30,249 nucleotides of DNA from JBNKVT01 sp050299335 (GTDB lineage: Bacteria; Pseudomonadota; Alphaproteobacteria; Rhodobacterales; Rhodobacteraceae). The notes beneath the pieces are model-generated. The model was not told where the DNA came from. It saw only the letters and a program-made list of their open reading frames with translations, and did not search any database. This document shows positions 14,793 to 22,780 of this stretch, one piece after another. The stretch is from contig JBNKVT010000041.1 of the NCBI GenBank assembly GCA_050299335.1, positions 1 through 30,249 on the forward strand, given 5' to 3'. Position 1 is the stretch's first letter. Each line of letters starts with the position of its first letter. The position numbers were made by a program, and so were the translations under genes.

Positions 14793-15191
14793 ATGAGCAG
14801 GGAGCTGATTGCCGCCTATTACGAGGCGTTCAACGAGGGGCGGACCGACGACATGCTGGGGCTGATGGCCGAGGACGTGGCGCATCACGTCAATCAGGGT
14901 GGGGTGCGGAAGGGCAAGGCGAAATTCGCTGAATTCAACGCGCATATGACGCGGTGCTACCGCGAGCGGTTGAGCGAGATCGTCATCATGGTCTCGGAGG
15001 ATGGCAGCCGGGCGGCAGCGGAGTTCGTGGTGAATGGCGAATATCTTGCCACCGATGAGGGATTGCCGGAGGCGGCGGGGCAGACCTACAGGCTGCCGGC
15101 GGGGACGTTTTTCGACATCCGGGACGGCAAGATCGCGCGGGTGACGACCTATTACAATCTTGAAGACTGGACCCGACAGGTCGGGGCGTGA
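14793..15191 (+). CDS. SnoaL-like/NTF2-fold protein
   Basis: A 132-aa protein of the ketosteroid isomerase-like (NTF2/SnoaL) superfamily. Recognisable blocks are LIAAYYEAFNEGRTDDMLGLMAEDVAHHVN at the start, a central strand set, then TYRLPAGTFFDIRDGKIARVTTYYNLEDW at the end. The fold forms a conical pocket that binds small hydrophobic molecules; members are isomerases, cyclases or non-enzymatic. GGAGGG just upstream fixes the start. The gene stop overlaps the GTG of the acetyltransferase (GTGA). Its substrate is unknown; co-location with an acetyltransferase and an amidohydrolase suggests a small-molecule modification or degradation role. Confidence 0.82.
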   Translation: MSRELIAAYYEAFNEGRTDDMLGLMAEDVAHHVNQGGVRKGKAKFAEFNAHMTRCYRERLSEIVIMVSEDGSRAAAEFVVNGEYLATDEGLPEAAGQTYRLPAGTFFDIRDGKIARVTTYYNLEDWTRQVGA

Positions 15192-15769
15192 GGGTCGGGG
15201 TTCTTCCCCGGGACGAGGTCGGCGCGGCGATCCCCGCGCTGGCGCGGCTGAGGATCGAGGTGTTCCGGGACTGGCCGTATCTCTATGACGGGGACATGGG
15301 GTATGAAGAGCGGTATCTTCAGGCCTACCGCTCTGCCGGGGCGGTGGTGGTCGGGGCCTGGGATGGTGCGCGGCTGGTCGGGGCGGCGACGGGGTCTCCG
15401 ATGGAGGATCATGCCGGGGAGTTCGGGGCGCCGTTTGTGGAGAGGGGCTTCGATTTGGGTGAGGTGTTTTATTGTGCCGAGTCTGTGTTGTTACCCGACT
15501 ATCGGGGGCGCGGGCTGGGGCATGCGTTCTTCGACCACCGCGAGGCGCATGCCAAGGTTTTGGGTCGGAAATGGTGCTGTTTCTGCTCGGTGATCCGAGG
15601 GGACGACCATCCGATGCGGCCCGAGGGGTATCGGGCGCTGGACGGGTTCTGGCGGAAGCGGGGGTATGCGCCGATGGACGGGATGATGGCAGAATTCTCG
15701 TGGCGTGATATCGGGGAAGAAGCCGAGACGAAGAAGCCCTTGCAGTTCTGGATCAGGGAGTTGGGATGA
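15188..15769 (+). CDS. GNAT-family N-acetyltransferase
   Basis: A 193-aa GNAT-like acyltransferase. The acetyl-CoA-binding motif A is in AESVLLPDYRGRGLGHAFFDHREAHA (R/Q-x-x-G-x-G/A type, RGRGLG), preceded by GAWDGARLVGAATGSPM. It should transfer an acetyl group from acetyl-CoA to an amine of an unidentified substrate. The start is GTG at 15188, overlapping the SnoaL-like stop by 4 nt; no in-frame ATG exists until far into the domain. Its own stop overlaps the nitrilase-family start (ATGA). A cysteine-rich stretch (WCCFCSVIRGDDHPMRP) after motif A is a conserved-looking feature of this subgroup in my recollection, not proven here. Confidence 0.8.
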   Translation: MRVGVLPRDEVGAAIPALARLRIEVFRDWPYLYDGDMGYEERYLQAYRSAGAVVVGAWDGARLVGAATGSPMEDHAGEFGAPFVERGFDLGEVFYCAESVLLPDYRGRGLGHAFFDHREAHAKVLGRKWCCFCSVIRGDDHPMRPEGYRALDGFWRKRGYAPMDGMMAEFSWRDIGEEAETKKPLQFWIRELG

Positions 15770-16647
15770 AAGTCGCTGTCGCCGCCTATCCGATTGACTG
15801 GCTGGACTCGTGGGAAGCCTATGAGGCCAAACTGACGCGCTGGTTCGAGAACGCGGCGGGGGCCGATCTGCTGGTGTTTCCCGAATATGGCGCGATGGAA
15901 CTGGCCTCTCTGGACGGGGCGGAGGTTGCGGGCGATCTGGAGGCCTCGATTGATGCGGTGTCGCGGCGGATCGGGGCGGTGGATGCGCTGCATGGGGCGC
16001 TGGCGGCGCGGTTCGGGGTGCATGTGCTGGCGGCCTCGGCGCCGGTGCGGGACGGGGTGGGAAGGCCGGTGAACCGGGCGCGGTTGTTTGCGCCCGAAGG
16101 CGCGGTTGGCGTGCAGGACAAGCTGATCATGACGCGGTTCGAGCGCGAGGAATGGCATGTAGCACCTGGGCGAGAGGCGCGGGTGTTCGACACCGCGCTG
16201 GGGCGGATCGGGGTGATCATCTGCTACGATTCCGAGTTTCCGCTGATCGCGCGGGCGATGGTCGAGGCAGGGGCGGAGATCCTGCTGGTGCCGTCGCAGA
16301 CCGAGGCGCTGGCGGGCTACTGGCGGGTGCGGATCGGGGCGATGGCGCGGGCCCTGGAGGGGCAATGCGTGGTGGTGCATTCCCCGACGGTGGGCGACGC
16401 GGCCTGGTCTCCGGCGGTGGACGAGAATACCGGGTCGGCGGCGGTTTACGGGCCGCCGGACCGGGGGTTTCCCTCGACAGGGGTGATTGCCGAGGGGGAA
16501 TTGAATGCACCGGGATGGGTGTTCGCGGAGGTCGACCTGGAGGCGGTTCGCGCGGTGCGCCGCGACGGGGTCGTGCTGAACAAATCCCACTGGGCCGAGC
16601 AGGACGCCCGGCTTGGCACAGTGGAAATGGTCAGTCTGAGGGGCTGA
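15766..16647 (+). CDS. Carbon-nitrogen hydrolase (nitrilase superfamily)
   Basis: A 293-aa amidohydrolase of the nitrilase superfamily. The catalytic Glu-Lys-Cys triad is visible as E40 (FPEYG), K119 (VQDKLIMTRFE) and C153 (IICYDSEFP). Such enzymes hydrolyse or condense C-N bonds in amides, carbamoyl compounds or N-acyl groups. It is the last gene of the DUF1801-SnoaL-GNAT-nitrilase unit and overlaps the GNAT gene by 4 nt. Pairing of an acetyltransferase with a C-N hydrolase is seen elsewhere in natural fusions of these two families. The substrate cannot be read from the sequence. Its stop codon lies inside the first arm of an intrinsic terminator. Confidence 0.88.
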   Translation: MKVAVAAYPIDWLDSWEAYEAKLTRWFENAAGADLLVFPEYGAMELASLDGAEVAGDLEASIDAVSRRIGAVDALHGALAARFGVHVLAASAPVRDGVGRPVNRARLFAPEGAVGVQDKLIMTRFEREEWHVAPGREARVFDTALGRIGVIICYDSEFPLIARAMVEAGAEILLVPSQTEALAGYWRVRIGAMARALEGQCVVVHSPTVGDAAWSPAVDENTGSAAVYGPPDRGFPSTGVIAEGELNAPGWVFAEVDLEAVRAVRRDGVVLNKSHWAEQDARLGTVEMVSLRG

Positions 16648-16665
16648 AGCCGCTCAGCCCTTTTT
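16641..16665 (+). terminator. Intrinsic terminator of the nitrilase operon
   Basis: GGGCTGA (16641-16647) pairs with TCAGCCC (16654-16660) around AGCCGC, followed by TTTTT. The first arm ends with the nitrilase TGA stop; the second begins with the reverse complement of the stop codon of the convergent Gly-rich gene. It is directional: on the other strand no T-run follows. Confidence 0.85.
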
Positions 16666-16959
16666 CATCTTGTTGACGACCATGCCGACGATGACCTGAA
16701 CCACCAGCCCGCCGACGCCGCCGCCGACAAGGTTCCCGGCCATGGCACCCATGTCCATGCCCCCGGCCGCGTCTCCGGTCGCGGCCCCGAACAGCCCGCC
16801 CAGCGCGCCGCCGGCGGCGGTGCCTCCGGCTACGCCGCCGACCGCACCGGCGATCAGGTTGCCGATCATGCCCATGTCCGAGGCCTTCGCCGTCTTGCTG
16901 CCGCCCGCGCCGCCGATGACGCCGCCGACGATCTGCGAGAGGAGTGCCGTGATATCCAT
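16654..16959 (-). CDS. Glycine-zipper-like small membrane protein
   Basis: A 101-aa protein extremely rich in Gly and Ala. GxxxG-type spacings run throughout (IVGGVIGGAGG, IAGAVGGVAGGTAAGGALGGLFG), and the C terminus is hydrophobic then basic (VVQVIVGMVVNKMKKG). This pattern suits tightly packed membrane helices. Similar short proteins are widespread in Proteobacteria without a proven role, and I recall some being mislabelled as DNA methyltransferases. AGGGGAT a few bases upstream supports the start. It is transcribed alone, convergent to the nitrilase operon with only 6 nt between stops. Its last codons (KKG, stop) are written across the operon terminator. Confidence 0.7.
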   Translation of the reverse strand: MDITALLSQIVGGVIGGAGGSKTAKASDMGMIGNLIAGAVGGVAGGTAAGGALGGLFGAATGDAAGGMDMGAMAGNLVGGGVGGLVVQVIVGMVVNKMKKG

Positions 16960-17059
16960 GTCTATCCCCTTGGTTCATGTTGTTGTTATGGGCGGATTGA
17001 GCCACGAAATCCGGTAGAAATCAATGGAACAGCCTCGTCTCGGCGCTCACGGAGGTGGA

Positions 17060-17227
17060 ATGATCCACAAATGCAACGAAATCGCCGCTTGCAACGTCGC
17101 GCCTATGGGCCTATATGCCTTGGCAACAGCGGCAAGACTGGGGTCCAAACCCAGACTTCCACCGGGAAATTCGTACGGGCCGCGAGCCCGTTTTTTTGTG
17201 TTTGAAGGACCGTTATGGCCGATCTGA
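17060..17227 (+). CDS. Possible leader ORF upstream of rimP
   Basis: A 55-codon frame starting at ATG 17060, directly behind a strong Shine-Dalgarno (GGAGGTGG, 17051-17058). It runs through the attenuator hairpin and ends 13 nt inside rimP in another frame. The peptide has no recognisable domain. A ribosome travelling along it would melt the terminator and arrive at the rimP start, so it could couple translation to read-through. Alternatively, the purine-rich site is part of an RNA structure and no peptide is made. Confidence 0.25.
   Translation: MIHKCNEIAACNVAPMGLYALATAARLGSKPRLPPGNSYGPRARFFVFEGPLWPI
17138..17197 (+). promoter_or_regulatory. rimP leader: upstream hairpin and attenuator
   Basis: A small hairpin CTGGG/CCCAG (17138-17142 and 17150-17154) is followed by the intrinsic terminator at 17175-17197, only 18 nt before rimP. 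A terminator placed inside a leader implies attenuation. I recall a rimP leader attenuator family described for alphaproteobacteria at exactly this position; membership needs a covariance-model search. Confidence 0.6.
17175..17197 (+). terminator. Terminator in the rimP leader
   Basis: ACGGGC (17175-17180) pairs with GCCCGT (17186-17191) around CGCGA. The last T of the stem begins a run of seven (17191-17197). It is a textbook intrinsic terminator lying before, not after, a gene. Confidence 0.85.
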
Positions 17228-17811
17228 TCGCCAAGGCCTCCATTGACCGGCGTATTGCCGGGATCGTCACGCCCACCATCGAAGGCATGGGCTACGAACT
17301 GGTGCGTCTGCGGTTCATGGGCGGCAAGCGGCCCACGTTGCAGGTGATGGCCGACAAACCCGATGGCGGGATCGAGGTGGATGATTGTGCGGCGATTTCG
17401 TCGGCGCTGTCGGCTCTCTTGGATGTCGAGGACCCGATTGAAGGGGAATATGCGCTGGAGGTGTCCTCACCGGGGATAGACCGGCCGCTGACCCGGCTGA
17501 AGGATTTCGAGGCGTTCGAGGGTTACAAGGTCAGGCTGCAGACCGATGAGCTGATCGAAGGGCGGAAGAACTTCAAGGGTTTCCTGCAGGGCGTCGAGGG
17601 CGACGAGGTGCTGATCGCGATTGACGAGGGCACCATCGGGCTGAAATTCGACTGGCTGACGGATGCCAAGCTGGTGCTGACGGATGAGCTGATTGCCGAG
17701 GCCCTGAAAGGCCGCAAGGGTTCGGGCCATGGCCCGGACGGATTCGACCCTGAGAAATTCGACGAAATAGACGAGACCAACGAAAGCGAAGAGGAAACGC
17801 CATGGCCGTGA
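17215..17811 (+). CDS. rimP: Ribosome maturation factor RimP
   Basis: A 198-aa protein needed for 30S subunit maturation. The N-terminal domain holds the family stretch IEGMGYELVRLRF and the block ALEVSSPGIDRPLTRLKDFEAFEGYKV. The C-terminal domain is SH3-like (KNFKGFLQGVEGDEVLIAID), followed by an acidic, low-complexity alphaproteobacterial tail (about 165-198). GAAGGA precedes the ATG. The gene ends 10 nt inside nusA, so translation of the two is coupled. It is the first gene of rimP-nusA-ylxR-infB, the conserved transcription and translation operon. Expression is likely controlled by the attenuator just upstream. Confidence 0.95.
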   Translation: MADLIAKASIDRRIAGIVTPTIEGMGYELVRLRFMGGKRPTLQVMADKPDGGIEVDDCAAISSALSALLDVEDPIEGEYALEVSSPGIDRPLTRLKDFEAFEGYKVRLQTDELIEGRKNFKGFLQGVEGDEVLIAIDEGTIGLKFDWLTDAKLVLTDELIAEALKGRKGSGHGPDGFDPEKFDEIDETNESEEETPWP

Positions 17812-19445
17812 CGAGCGCCAACCGCCTTGAACTGCTGCAGATCGCCGATGCGGTCGCGCGGGAGAAGCTGATCGAACCGGCCCTGGTGCTGGAGGCGATG
17901 GAAGAGAGCTATGCCAAGGCGGCGCGGTCGCGCTATGGGGCGGAATACGATATTCGCGCCTCGATCGACCCCAAGACCGGCGATCTGACCATGACGCGGG
18001 TGCGGACCGTGGCCGAAGAGGTCGAGAACCACTTCACCGAGATGACGGTGGAGGACGCGAAGGAGTTTCTTGACGATCCCAAGCCCGGCGACGAGATCGT
18101 CGACGAACTGCCACCGCCCGAGATGGGGCGTATCGCGGCGCAGTCGGCGAAACAGGTCATCATGCAGCGGGTCCGCGAGGCGGAACGCGCCCGGCAGTAT
18201 GAGGAATTCAAGGACCGCGTCGGCGAGATCATCAACGGGCTGGTCAAGCGGGTGGAATACGGCAACGTGATCGTGGATGTGGGCCGGGGCGAGGCGGTGC
18301 TGCGCCGCGATCAGCTTATCAACCGCGAAAGCTATCGGCCGGGGGACCGGATCAGGGCCTATATCCGCGACGTGCGCTCCGAGGTTCGGGGGCCGCAGAT
18401 TTTCCTTTCCCGGACGGCGCCCGAGTTCATGGCAGAGCTGTTCAAGATGGAAGTGCCGGAGATCTATGACGGCATCATCGAGATCAAGGCGGTCGCCCGC
18501 GATCCGGGCTCGCGCGCCAAGATCGGCGTCATCTCCTATGACAACTCCATCGACCCGGTCGGGGCCTGTGTCGGGATGCGCGGTAGCCGTGTGCAGGCCG
18601 TGGTCAACGAATTGCAGGGCGAGAAGATCGACATCATTCCCTGGAACGACGACGCGCCGACCTTTCTGGTCAACGCGCTGCAGCCCGCCGAGGTCGCCAA
18701 GGTGGTCTTCGACGAGGATGCCGAGCGGATCGAGGTGGTGGTGCCGGACGACCAGCTGAGCCTCGCCATCGGGCGGCGCGGGCAGAATGTGCGGCTGGCC
18801 TCGCAACTGACCGGCTTCGATATCGACATCATGACCGAGGCCGAGGAAAGCGAGCGCCGCCAGAAGGAATTCGCCGAACGCACCGCGATGTTCATGGAAA
18901 CCATGAACGTGGACGAGATGGTGGCGCAGCTTCTGGTCTCCGAAGGCTTTGAAACCCTAGAAGAGGTTGCCTATGTGGACCCTGACGAACTGATGTCCAT
19001 TGACGGTTTCGACCAGGAGACCACCGAGGAACTGCAGGCCCGTGCCCGCGAAAGCCTCGACGAGATCAACGCCAAGGCCATCGAACATGCCAAGGAACTG
19101 GGCGTCAAGCAGGACCTCTTCGACTACGAGGGTCTGACCCCGCAGATGATCGAGGCGCTGGCCGAGGACGGGGTGTTCACGCTTGAGGACTTCGCGACCT
19201 GTGCCGACTGGGAACTTGCCGGGGGCTATACCACGGTTGACGGCAAGCGGGTGAAGGACGAGGGGCTGCTCGAGAAATTCGACATGTCGCTGGAAGAGGC
19301 CCAGACGCTGATCATGGGGGCGCGGCTGCAGCTTGGCTGGGTCACCCAGGAGGAAATCGACGCCCAGAACGCGCCCGAAGAGGGCGAGGAAGGTGAAGAG
19401 GGCGAAGCGGTTGAAACCGGCGACGAAGAGGAGGCCGGGGTCTGA
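17802..19445 (+). CDS. nusA: Transcription termination/antitermination factor NusA
   Basis: A 547-aa RNA polymerase-binding factor that controls pausing, termination and antitermination. The order is an N-terminal RNAP-binding domain (1-125), an S1 domain (about 135-200; GLVKRVEYGNVIVDVGRGEAVLRRDQLI), and two KH domains (about 230-345; DPVGACVGMRGSRVQAVVNEL and LAIGRRGQNVRLASQLTG). C-terminal helix-hairpin-helix repeats of the NusA_C type (about 365-510) come next, then a very acidic tail (EEGEEGEEGEAVETGDEEE). GAGGAAA lies just before the ATG, inside rimP. The next gene starts 15 nt after its stop. Confidence 0.97.
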   Translation: MAVTSANRLELLQIADAVAREKLIEPALVLEAMEESYAKAARSRYGAEYDIRASIDPKTGDLTMTRVRTVAEEVENHFTEMTVEDAKEFLDDPKPGDEIVDELPPPEMGRIAAQSAKQVIMQRVREAERARQYEEFKDRVGEIINGLVKRVEYGNVIVDVGRGEAVLRRDQLINRESYRPGDRIRAYIRDVRSEVRGPQIFLSRTAPEFMAELFKMEVPEIYDGIIEIKAVARDPGSRAKIGVISYDNSIDPVGACVGMRGSRVQAVVNELQGEKIDIIPWNDDAPTFLVNALQPAEVAKVVFDEDAERIEVVVPDDQLSLAIGRRGQNVRLASQLTGFDIDIMTEAEESERRQKEFAERTAMFMETMNVDEMVAQLLVSEGFETLEEVAYVDPDELMSIDGFDQETTEELQARARESLDEINAKAIEHAKELGVKQDLFDYEGLTPQMIEALAEDGVFTLEDFATCADWELAGGYTTVDGKRVKDEGLLEKFDMSLEEAQTLIMGARLQLGWVTQEEIDAQNAPEEGEEGEEGEAVETGDEEEAGV

Positions 19446-19460
19446 TCGCAGGCTCCGGGT

Positions 19461-20069
19461 ATGGCTGCCTTGACGCGCGGAGGCCGGAAGAAAGAGCGCG
19501 ATGTCTCCGAAAGGAAGTGCATCGCCACCGGGACCAGCGGGCCGAAGGCCGGGCTGATCCGCTTCGTGGTCGGGCCGGGGGATCAGGTGGTGCCGGATGT
19601 GGCCGAAAAGCTGCCGGGCCGCGGGATCTGGGTTTCGGCGGACCGGGGCGCGGTCGAGAAGGCGGTCGCCAAGGGGCTGTTCAGCCGGGGCGCGAAGAGG
19701 AAGGTCTCCGCCGATCCGGCTCTGGCCGGTCTGGTCGAGGATTTGCTGGCGAAACGGGTGATCGAGCTGCTCTCGCTCGCGCGGCATGCGGGCGACGCGC
19801 GGGCCGGCAAGGAGAAGGTGAAGGACTGGCTGGTGACCGAGCAGGCGGTGCTACTGTTGCAGGCGAGCGACGGGTCGGAGCGGGAAAAACGGGGGCTGCG
19901 GCCTCCGGAGGGTGAAAATACCGCGTTTTCCTGCTTGAAAGCGCAGGAATTGGGTTTGGCATTTGGCCGCGATCGTGTGATACATGCCGCACTGATTGCG
20001 GGTGGACTCGCCGAACAGGTGCGTTATGAGTCGGCCCGGCTGCAGGGTATGCGGGACAGTCAGAGCTGA
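19461..20069 (+). CDS. YlxR-family RNA-binding protein with L7Ae-like tail
   Basis: A 202-aa protein. Residues about 15-95 form a YlxR (DUF448) domain with RKCIATGTSGPKAGLIRFVVGP and PGRGIWVSADRGAVEKAVAKG. Residues about 100-190 resemble the L7Ae/L30e RNA-binding fold (LSLARHAGDARAGKEKV and AVLLLQASDGSEREKR). This two-domain form is usual in alphaproteobacteria, always between nusA and infB. YlxR proteins bind RNA and, in Bacillus-type systems, have been linked to RNase P and transcription; the alphaproteobacterial role is not settled. It starts 15 nt after nusA and ends 61 nt before infB. Confidence 0.9.
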   Translation: MAALTRGGRKKERDVSERKCIATGTSGPKAGLIRFVVGPGDQVVPDVAEKLPGRGIWVSADRGAVEKAVAKGLFSRGAKRKVSADPALAGLVEDLLAKRVIELLSLARHAGDARAGKEKVKDWLVTEQAVLLLQASDGSEREKRGLRPPEGENTAFSCLKAQELGLAFGRDRVIHAALIAGGLAEQVRYESARLQGMRDSQS

Positions 20070-20130
20070 CAAACCAGGTTGGCAGAAGGTGCGCGGGCCA
20101 AGGGGCTCGCGAAGAAAGGTTGATACGGGA

Positions 20131-22659
20131 ATGAGCGACAACAAGGAAACTGGCAGCGGCGGCGGGAAGAAGCCCCTCGGATTGCGCGGTGGCGGAACCG
20201 AGACCAGCCAGGTGCGCCAGAGCTTCTCGCACGGCCGGACCAAGGCGGTCACGGTCGAGCGCAAGCGCAAGCGTGTTGTCGTTCCCAAGCCTGGCACCGG
20301 GGGTGCCAAGGGCGGCGGGCGGCAGAAATCTGCCGCCGAGCAGGCCCTGTCCGATGCCGAATTCGAGCGCCGCAGGAAGGCGCTTGAGGCCGCTGCCCAG
20401 CAGGAGGCCAACCGCAAGGCCGAGGATGCGGCTGCCGAAAAGGCTCGCGAAGAGGAAATGGCGCAGCTTCGGGCCGCCAAGGAAGCCGAGGAGCGCGAAG
20501 AGAAAGAGCGCGAGGTCGCCCGCCAGCGCAAGGAAGCCGAAGAAGCCGCCAAGGCCGAAGCCGCGGTCGAGGCGAAGAAGGCGGATGACCGGCCGGCGAA
20601 AAAGCCGCAGCAGGTTGAGGAAACCGTCGATCCGGCCGCCGCGCAGGTCGTGGCCGCGCGGGCCGAGGCCGGGCGTCCGACCTCGCGTCAGAAGGCCGAT
20701 CAGGAACGCGACCGCAACAGTGACAACACCCGTGGCAATCGCGGCCGGGCAGGCGACGACCGGCGGCGCTCGGGCAAGCTGACGATTTCCCAGGCCACCG
20801 ACGAGGGCGGGCGGCAGCGCTCGCTGGCGGCGATGCGTCGGCGACAGGAGCGCGAGAAGCGCAAGATGACCGGCGGGTCCAACGAGCCGCGCGAGAAGAT
20901 CGTCCGCGATGTGCAGGTGCCTGACGCGATCACCGTGCAGGAGCTTGCCAACCGGATGGCCGAACGGGTGGCCTCGGTGGTCAAGACCCTGATGACCAAC
21001 GGCATTATGGCGACCCAGAACCAGACTATCGACGCCGATACCGCGACGCTGATCGTCGAGGAATTCGGCCATAATGTCGTGCGGGTCTCGGAAGCCGATG
21101 TCGAGGATTCCATCGTCACCATCGACGACGATGCCAAGGACCTGAAGCCGCGCGCTCCGGTGATCACCATCATGGGCCATGTCGATCACGGCAAGACCTC
21201 GCTTCTGGACGCGATCCGCAAGACCAACGTGGTCTCGGGCGAGGCCGGTGGGATCACCCAGCATATCGGGGCCTATCAGATCACCACCGAGGACGGCGCC
21301 AAGCTGACCTTCCTCGACACGCCGGGCCACGCGGCCTTTACCTCGATGCGGGCCCGAGGGGCGCAGGTGACCGATATCGTCATCCTGGTCGTTGCCGCAG
21401 ATGACAGCGTCATGCCGCAGACCATAGAGGCGATCCACCATGCCAAGGCCGCCGGGGTGCCGATGATCGTGGCGATCAACAAGATCGACCGCGAAGGTGC
21501 CGATCCGATGAAGGTGCGGACCGAACTCTTGCAGCATGAGGTGATCGTCGAGCAGATGTCCGGTGACGTGCTTGATGTCGAGGTCTCGGCGATGACCGGG
21601 GCCGGGCTCGACAAGCTGCTGGAGGCGATCACCCTGCAGTCGGAACTGCTGGAACTGAAGGCCAACCCGGACCGCGAGGCCTCGGGTGCGGTGATCGAGG
21701 CGCAGCTCGATGTGGGTCGGGGGCCGGTCGCGACGGTTCTGGTGCAGAACGGTACCTTGAGGCAGGGCGATATCTTCGTCGTCGGCGAGCAGTGGGGCAA
21801 GGTCCGCGCGCTGGTCAACGATCAGGGCGAGCGGGTCATGGAAGCCGGCCCCTCGGTGCCGGTCGAGGTGCTCGGCCTCAACGGCGCCCCCGAGGCCGGG
21901 GATGTCCTCAACGTCGTCGAAAGCGAGTCCAAGGCACGCGAGATTTCCGACTACCGCGCCCGCGTGGCCCGCGAGAAGGCCGCCGCCGCCGGGGCCGGGG
22001 CGACGCTGGATCAGCTGCTGGCCAAGGCCAAGGCCGACCAGAATGTCGCCGAACTGCCCATCGTGGTGAAGGCCGACGTGCAGGGCTCTGCCGAGGCGAT
22101 CGTCCAGGCGGTCGAAAAGGTCGGCAACGAAGAGGTCCGCGTGCGGGTGCTGCATTCCGGCGTCGGGGCGGTCACCGAAAGCGACGTGACCCTCGCTGAG
22201 GCCTCAAGGGCACCGATCATCGGCTTCAACGTCCGCGCCAATGCGCCGGCCCGCGAAAGCGCCAACCAGAAGGGCGTCGAGATCCGTTACTATTCGGTGA
22301 TCTACGACCTTGTGGACGACATCAAGGCGGCGGCCTCGGGGCTGTTGTCGGCGGAGGTGAAGGAAACCTTCATCGGCTACGCCGAGATCAAGGAGGTCTT
22401 CCGGGTCTCGGGTGTCGGCAATGTGGCAGGCTGCGAAGTCACCGAAGGCGTGGCGCGGCGGTCTGCCGGGGTTCGTCTGCTCCGGGACAATGTGGTGATC
22501 CACGAAGGCACGCTGAAGACGCTGAAGCGCTTCAAGGACGAAGTGAAAGAGGTGCAGGGCGGCCAGGAATGCGGCATGGCCTTCGAGAATTACGACGACA
22601 TCCGCCAGGGCGACGTGATCGAGATCTTCGAGACGGAAGAGGTCGAGCGCACGCTGTAA
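20131..22659 (+). CDS. infB: Translation initiation factor IF-2
   Basis: An 842-aa GTPase that places initiator tRNA on the 30S subunit. A long charged, Ala/Glu/Lys/Arg-rich N-terminal region (1-about 260, probably coiled coil) precedes the IF2_N-like segment (IVRDVQVPDAITVQELANRMAERV). The G domain has G1 GHVDHGKTS (about 348), G2 GGITQHIG, G3 DTPGH (about 396), G4 NKID (about 449) and G5 SAMTG. Domain II, III (KADVQGSAEAIVQAVEK) and C-terminal domains are complete, ending in a FENYDDIRQGDVIE block. The ATG at 20131 is preferred: it gives the standard MSDNKE-type N terminus and sits behind GAAAGG; the frame is open for 45 more codons, overlapping ylxR. Confidence 0.97.
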   Translation: MSDNKETGSGGGKKPLGLRGGGTETSQVRQSFSHGRTKAVTVERKRKRVVVPKPGTGGAKGGGRQKSAAEQALSDAEFERRRKALEAAAQQEANRKAEDAAAEKAREEEMAQLRAAKEAEEREEKEREVARQRKEAEEAAKAEAAVEAKKADDRPAKKPQQVEETVDPAAAQVVAARAEAGRPTSRQKADQERDRNSDNTRGNRGRAGDDRRRSGKLTISQATDEGGRQRSLAAMRRRQEREKRKMTGGSNEPREKIVRDVQVPDAITVQELANRMAERVASVVKTLMTNGIMATQNQTIDADTATLIVEEFGHNVVRVSEADVEDSIVTIDDDAKDLKPRAPVITIMGHVDHGKTSLLDAIRKTNVVSGEAGGITQHIGAYQITTEDGAKLTFLDTPGHAAFTSMRARGAQVTDIVILVVAADDSVMPQTIEAIHHAKAAGVPMIVAINKIDREGADPMKVRTELLQHEVIVEQMSGDVLDVEVSAMTGAGLDKLLEAITLQSELLELKANPDREASGAVIEAQLDVGRGPVATVLVQNGTLRQGDIFVVGEQWGKVRALVNDQGERVMEAGPSVPVEVLGLNGAPEAGDVLNVVESESKAREISDYRARVAREKAAAAGAGATLDQLLAKAKADQNVAELPIVVKADVQGSAEAIVQAVEKVGNEEVRVRVLHSGVGAVTESDVTLAEASRAPIIGFNVRANAPARESANQKGVEIRYYSVIYDLVDDIKAAASGLLSAEVKETFIGYAEIKEVFRVSGVGNVAGCEVTEGVARRSAGVRLLRDNVVIHEGTLKTLKRFKDEVKEVQGGQECGMAFENYDDIRQGDVIEIFETEEVERTL

Positions 22660-22668
22660 CCGCGCAGA

Positions 22669-22699
22669 CAGGGGGCTCCCGCCGCGGGGCGGGGCCCTG
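22669..22699 (+). promoter_or_regulatory. Imperfect GC-rich hairpin after infB
   Basis: CAGGG pairs with CCCTG, and after small bulges a C-rich run pairs with GGCGGGG around a GCGG loop. It starts 10 nt after the infB stop. It has no T-run, so it is an mRNA 3'-end hairpin or Rho-assisted end rather than a classic terminator. Confidence 0.4.
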
Positions 22700-22780
22700 C
22701 TGGCTCTGGTGTGCCTGGCCCTTGTATCCTGAGGGGTGCCTCGTCATTCTGAGCCGGGATAGACAGCCGGAGCCAGACGC

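Noticed and set aside
17100..17197. tRNA-like gene before rimP
   Set aside because: A GGTCCAAACCC stretch recalls a T-arm, but no acceptor, D or anticodon arms can be formed around it; a terminator follows directly.
22660..22780. Cobalamin riboswitch before cobU
   Set aside because: The spacer is about 120 nt, shorter than usual, and I see no B12-box-like core; the one GC-rich hairpin is better explained as the infB 3' end.
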